Below, in pieces: positions 4,431-5,699 of a DNA stretch of 5,699 bases. How positions within the stretch are numbered: the stretch's first letter is position 1; each line of letters opens with the position of its first letter. The notes under the pieces are model-generated. The model had not been told where the DNA came from. It did not search any database and saw only the letters and a program-made list of their open reading frames with translations. Location of the stretch: contig JAIRYX010000469.1 in NCBI GenBank assembly GCA_031267635.1, positions 1 to 5,699 on the forward strand, given 5' to 3'. Both the position numbers and the translations under genes were made by a program. The DNA comes from Planctomycetaceae bacterium. GTDB lineage: Bacteria > Planctomycetota > Planctomycetia > Pirellulales > Thermoguttaceae.

Positions 4431-5636
4431 ATGAAAACGACAATTTTTATGACGGCTTTAATGTTGGGAACGGTTCTTACCGGATACGGCATTGCTGAAG
4501 AGCCGAAAAAAACAGCGGATTTTTCGTGGGATTTGTTCCGAACGCTCGTGTTACAAAATCCTAATGAAAATCTTGCGTGTTCGCCTTATGGAGCGGAACT
4601 TGCGATTGGCGCAGTCGGTTCCGGCGCGTCGGGAGAAACGGAATCAGAAATCGCGGCGGCTTTGAACAAACAAGGCGATTGGAAACAATATGCCGCTGCG
4701 CTGCGGATTTCTGAAGAAGAAAATTCTCCTCTTACAGTTGCAACGGCGGTTTGGATGCAACAAGGTCAAACGCTTCAAAAAGATTTTTGTGAAATGTCGG
4801 AACAAAATTTTGGCGCATTGATCGAACAAGTGGATTTTGTCGGAAATTCCGGCGATGCGTTGAAGAAAATCAACGTATGGTGTTCGGAAAAAACGCAAGG
4901 GAAAATCCCGATTTTATATGAAAATTTCGCGGCAAACACTCATTGCGTTTTGGCAAACGCGGTTCATTTTGCCGCCGATTGGAAATATCCGTTTGACAAA
5001 GAAGCGACGTTAGACGGAACGTTCACTCTTCTGAACGGCACGGAAACTACAACGAAAATGATGTCGCAGACAAGTCGAATGTTGTACGGTGAAACGGAAA
5101 AGGTTGTGATGCTGGAAATCCCGTATAAAAACAAAGGATACTCAATGCTGATTCTTTTTCCGAAAAACGCAGATGATTTTTCAAAAATCGAAACGGAAAT
5201 TTCTTCGGGAAAATTGGATACATGGCGTGCCGAATTAAAAATTTCTCAAATCAATTTGCGGATGCCGAAATTTACAATAGAAAGCAAATTGACGATCAAC
5301 GAATCGTTGAAAAAACTTGGTATTGTAACGGCATTTACTCATAACGCGGACTTTTCCAAAATCAACGGAAAAAAAGATTTGTATTTGAGCGACGTCCGGC
5401 AGAGAATTTATGTCAAAGTGGACGAACAAGGAACGGAAGCGGCGGCGGCAACCGGTGCGGGATTTTCTGTCAAGTCGGCGATTGATGCGCATTCTCTTTA
5501 TTTAAACCGTCCGTTTTTGTATCTTATTACGAAAGAAAACAAGACGCTCTTTGCGGGACGTTTTGTAAAGCCGGAATTATCGGCAACTTCAGAGACAGAT
5601 TCCGGCTTGAGCGGCGAAGGCGGCGAGTTTAATTGA
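4431..5636 (+). CDS. Exported serpin-family protease inhibitor
   Basis: Predicted 401-residue serpin, a suicide inhibitor that traps its protease after cleavage of the reactive loop. Residues 1-22 are a signal peptide (MKTTIFMTALMLG, ending GIA before EEPKK) with no lipobox Cys. Serpin landmarks appear in order: FSWDLF (31-36), SPYGAELAI (51-59), NVWCSEKTQGKIP (148-160), LANAVHFAADW (174-184), MLEIPYKNKGYSMLILFP (227-244), LKKLGI, ADFSKI (307-312), hinge EQGTEAAAAT (332-341), NRPFLYLI, and LFAGRFVKP to 381. The hinge, with Thr at P14 and an Ala run at P12-P9, is what inhibitory members need. Counting 17 residues from E332 gives P1-P1' as K348-S349. The loop after this point is about two residues longer than in alpha-1-antitrypsin, so P1 could shift slightly. 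A Gly/Ser/acidic tail (382-401) extends past the usual serpin end. An upstream ATG at 4416 adds five residues and cannot be excluded; I prefer 4431 because the purine-rich AGAAAG (4421-4426) precedes it. Confidence 0.95.
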   Translation: MKTTIFMTALMLGTVLTGYGIAEEPKKTADFSWDLFRTLVLQNPNENLACSPYGAELAIGAVGSGASGETESEIAAALNKQGDWKQYAAALRISEEENSPLTVATAVWMQQGQTLQKDFCEMSEQNFGALIEQVDFVGNSGDALKKINVWCSEKTQGKIPILYENFAANTHCVLANAVHFAADWKYPFDKEATLDGTFTLLNGTETTTKMMSQTSRMLYGETEKVVMLEIPYKNKGYSMLILFPKNADDFSKIETEISSGKLDTWRAELKISQINLRMPKFTIESKLTINESLKKLGIVTAFTHNADFSKINGKKDLYLSDVRQRIYVKVDEQGTEAAAATGAGFSVKSAIDAHSLYLNRPFLYLITKENKTLFAGRFVKPELSATSETDSGLSGEGGEFN

Positions 5637-5699
5637 GAGTTTCAAATTCACAAAATATTGTAACCGTTCGCATTTCGTGCTGCTGACGTTGTTTTGTTC

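Noticed and set aside
5637..5699. Feature in the terminal stretch
   Set aside because: No ORF start, hairpin or promoter motif can be supported in these 63 bases.

Overview
The window is ordinary bacterial chromosome carrying four protein genes, all on the + strand, separated by AT-rich gaps that hold long hairpins. Three of the genes encode caspase-fold (peptidase C14) proteins and the fourth encodes a serpin. Multi-copy caspase homologues with export signals, fused to Sel1 or PDZ modules and next to a bacterial serpin, suggest a Planctomycetota or related PVC-group bacterium, probably one with modest GC. This placement is an inference from gene content; no rRNA or other taxonomic marker is present.

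Layout. 1-654: the 3' part of a caspase-like gene whose catalytic His and Cys lie before the window. 664-692: a GC-rich 12-bp stem hairpin. 758-2542: an intact paralogue with signal peptide, caspase domain (H108, C156), a helical middle region, a charged linker and C-terminal Sel1-like repeats. 2543-3086: a 544-base gap with a small stem-loop, a very long imperfect palindrome (2629-2799) built from AACCTCA units about 32 nt apart, a doubtful 46-codon ORF leaving that palindrome, and an AT-rich leader. 3087-4190: a third, more diverged exported caspase homologue (H98, C146) with a C-terminal PDZ domain. 4191-4430: a gap dominated by a 112-nt hairpin containing ATCCTG repeats. 4431-5636: a full-length exported serpin with an intact inhibitory hinge. 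5637-5699: nothing recognisable.

How the genes may work together. All complete products carry a signal peptide, so proteases and inhibitor are predicted to meet outside the cytoplasm. The caspase homologues have the D-x-C motif and a downstream Glu that, in the human paracaspase MALT1, help form an acidic S1 pocket selecting basic P1 residues. Counting from its hinge, the serpin's reactive loop places a Lys (K348) at P1. The most interesting reading is therefore a local, extracytoplasmic set of paracaspase-like proteases with a serpin able to restrain them. This is a hypothesis from sequence and neighbourhood only.
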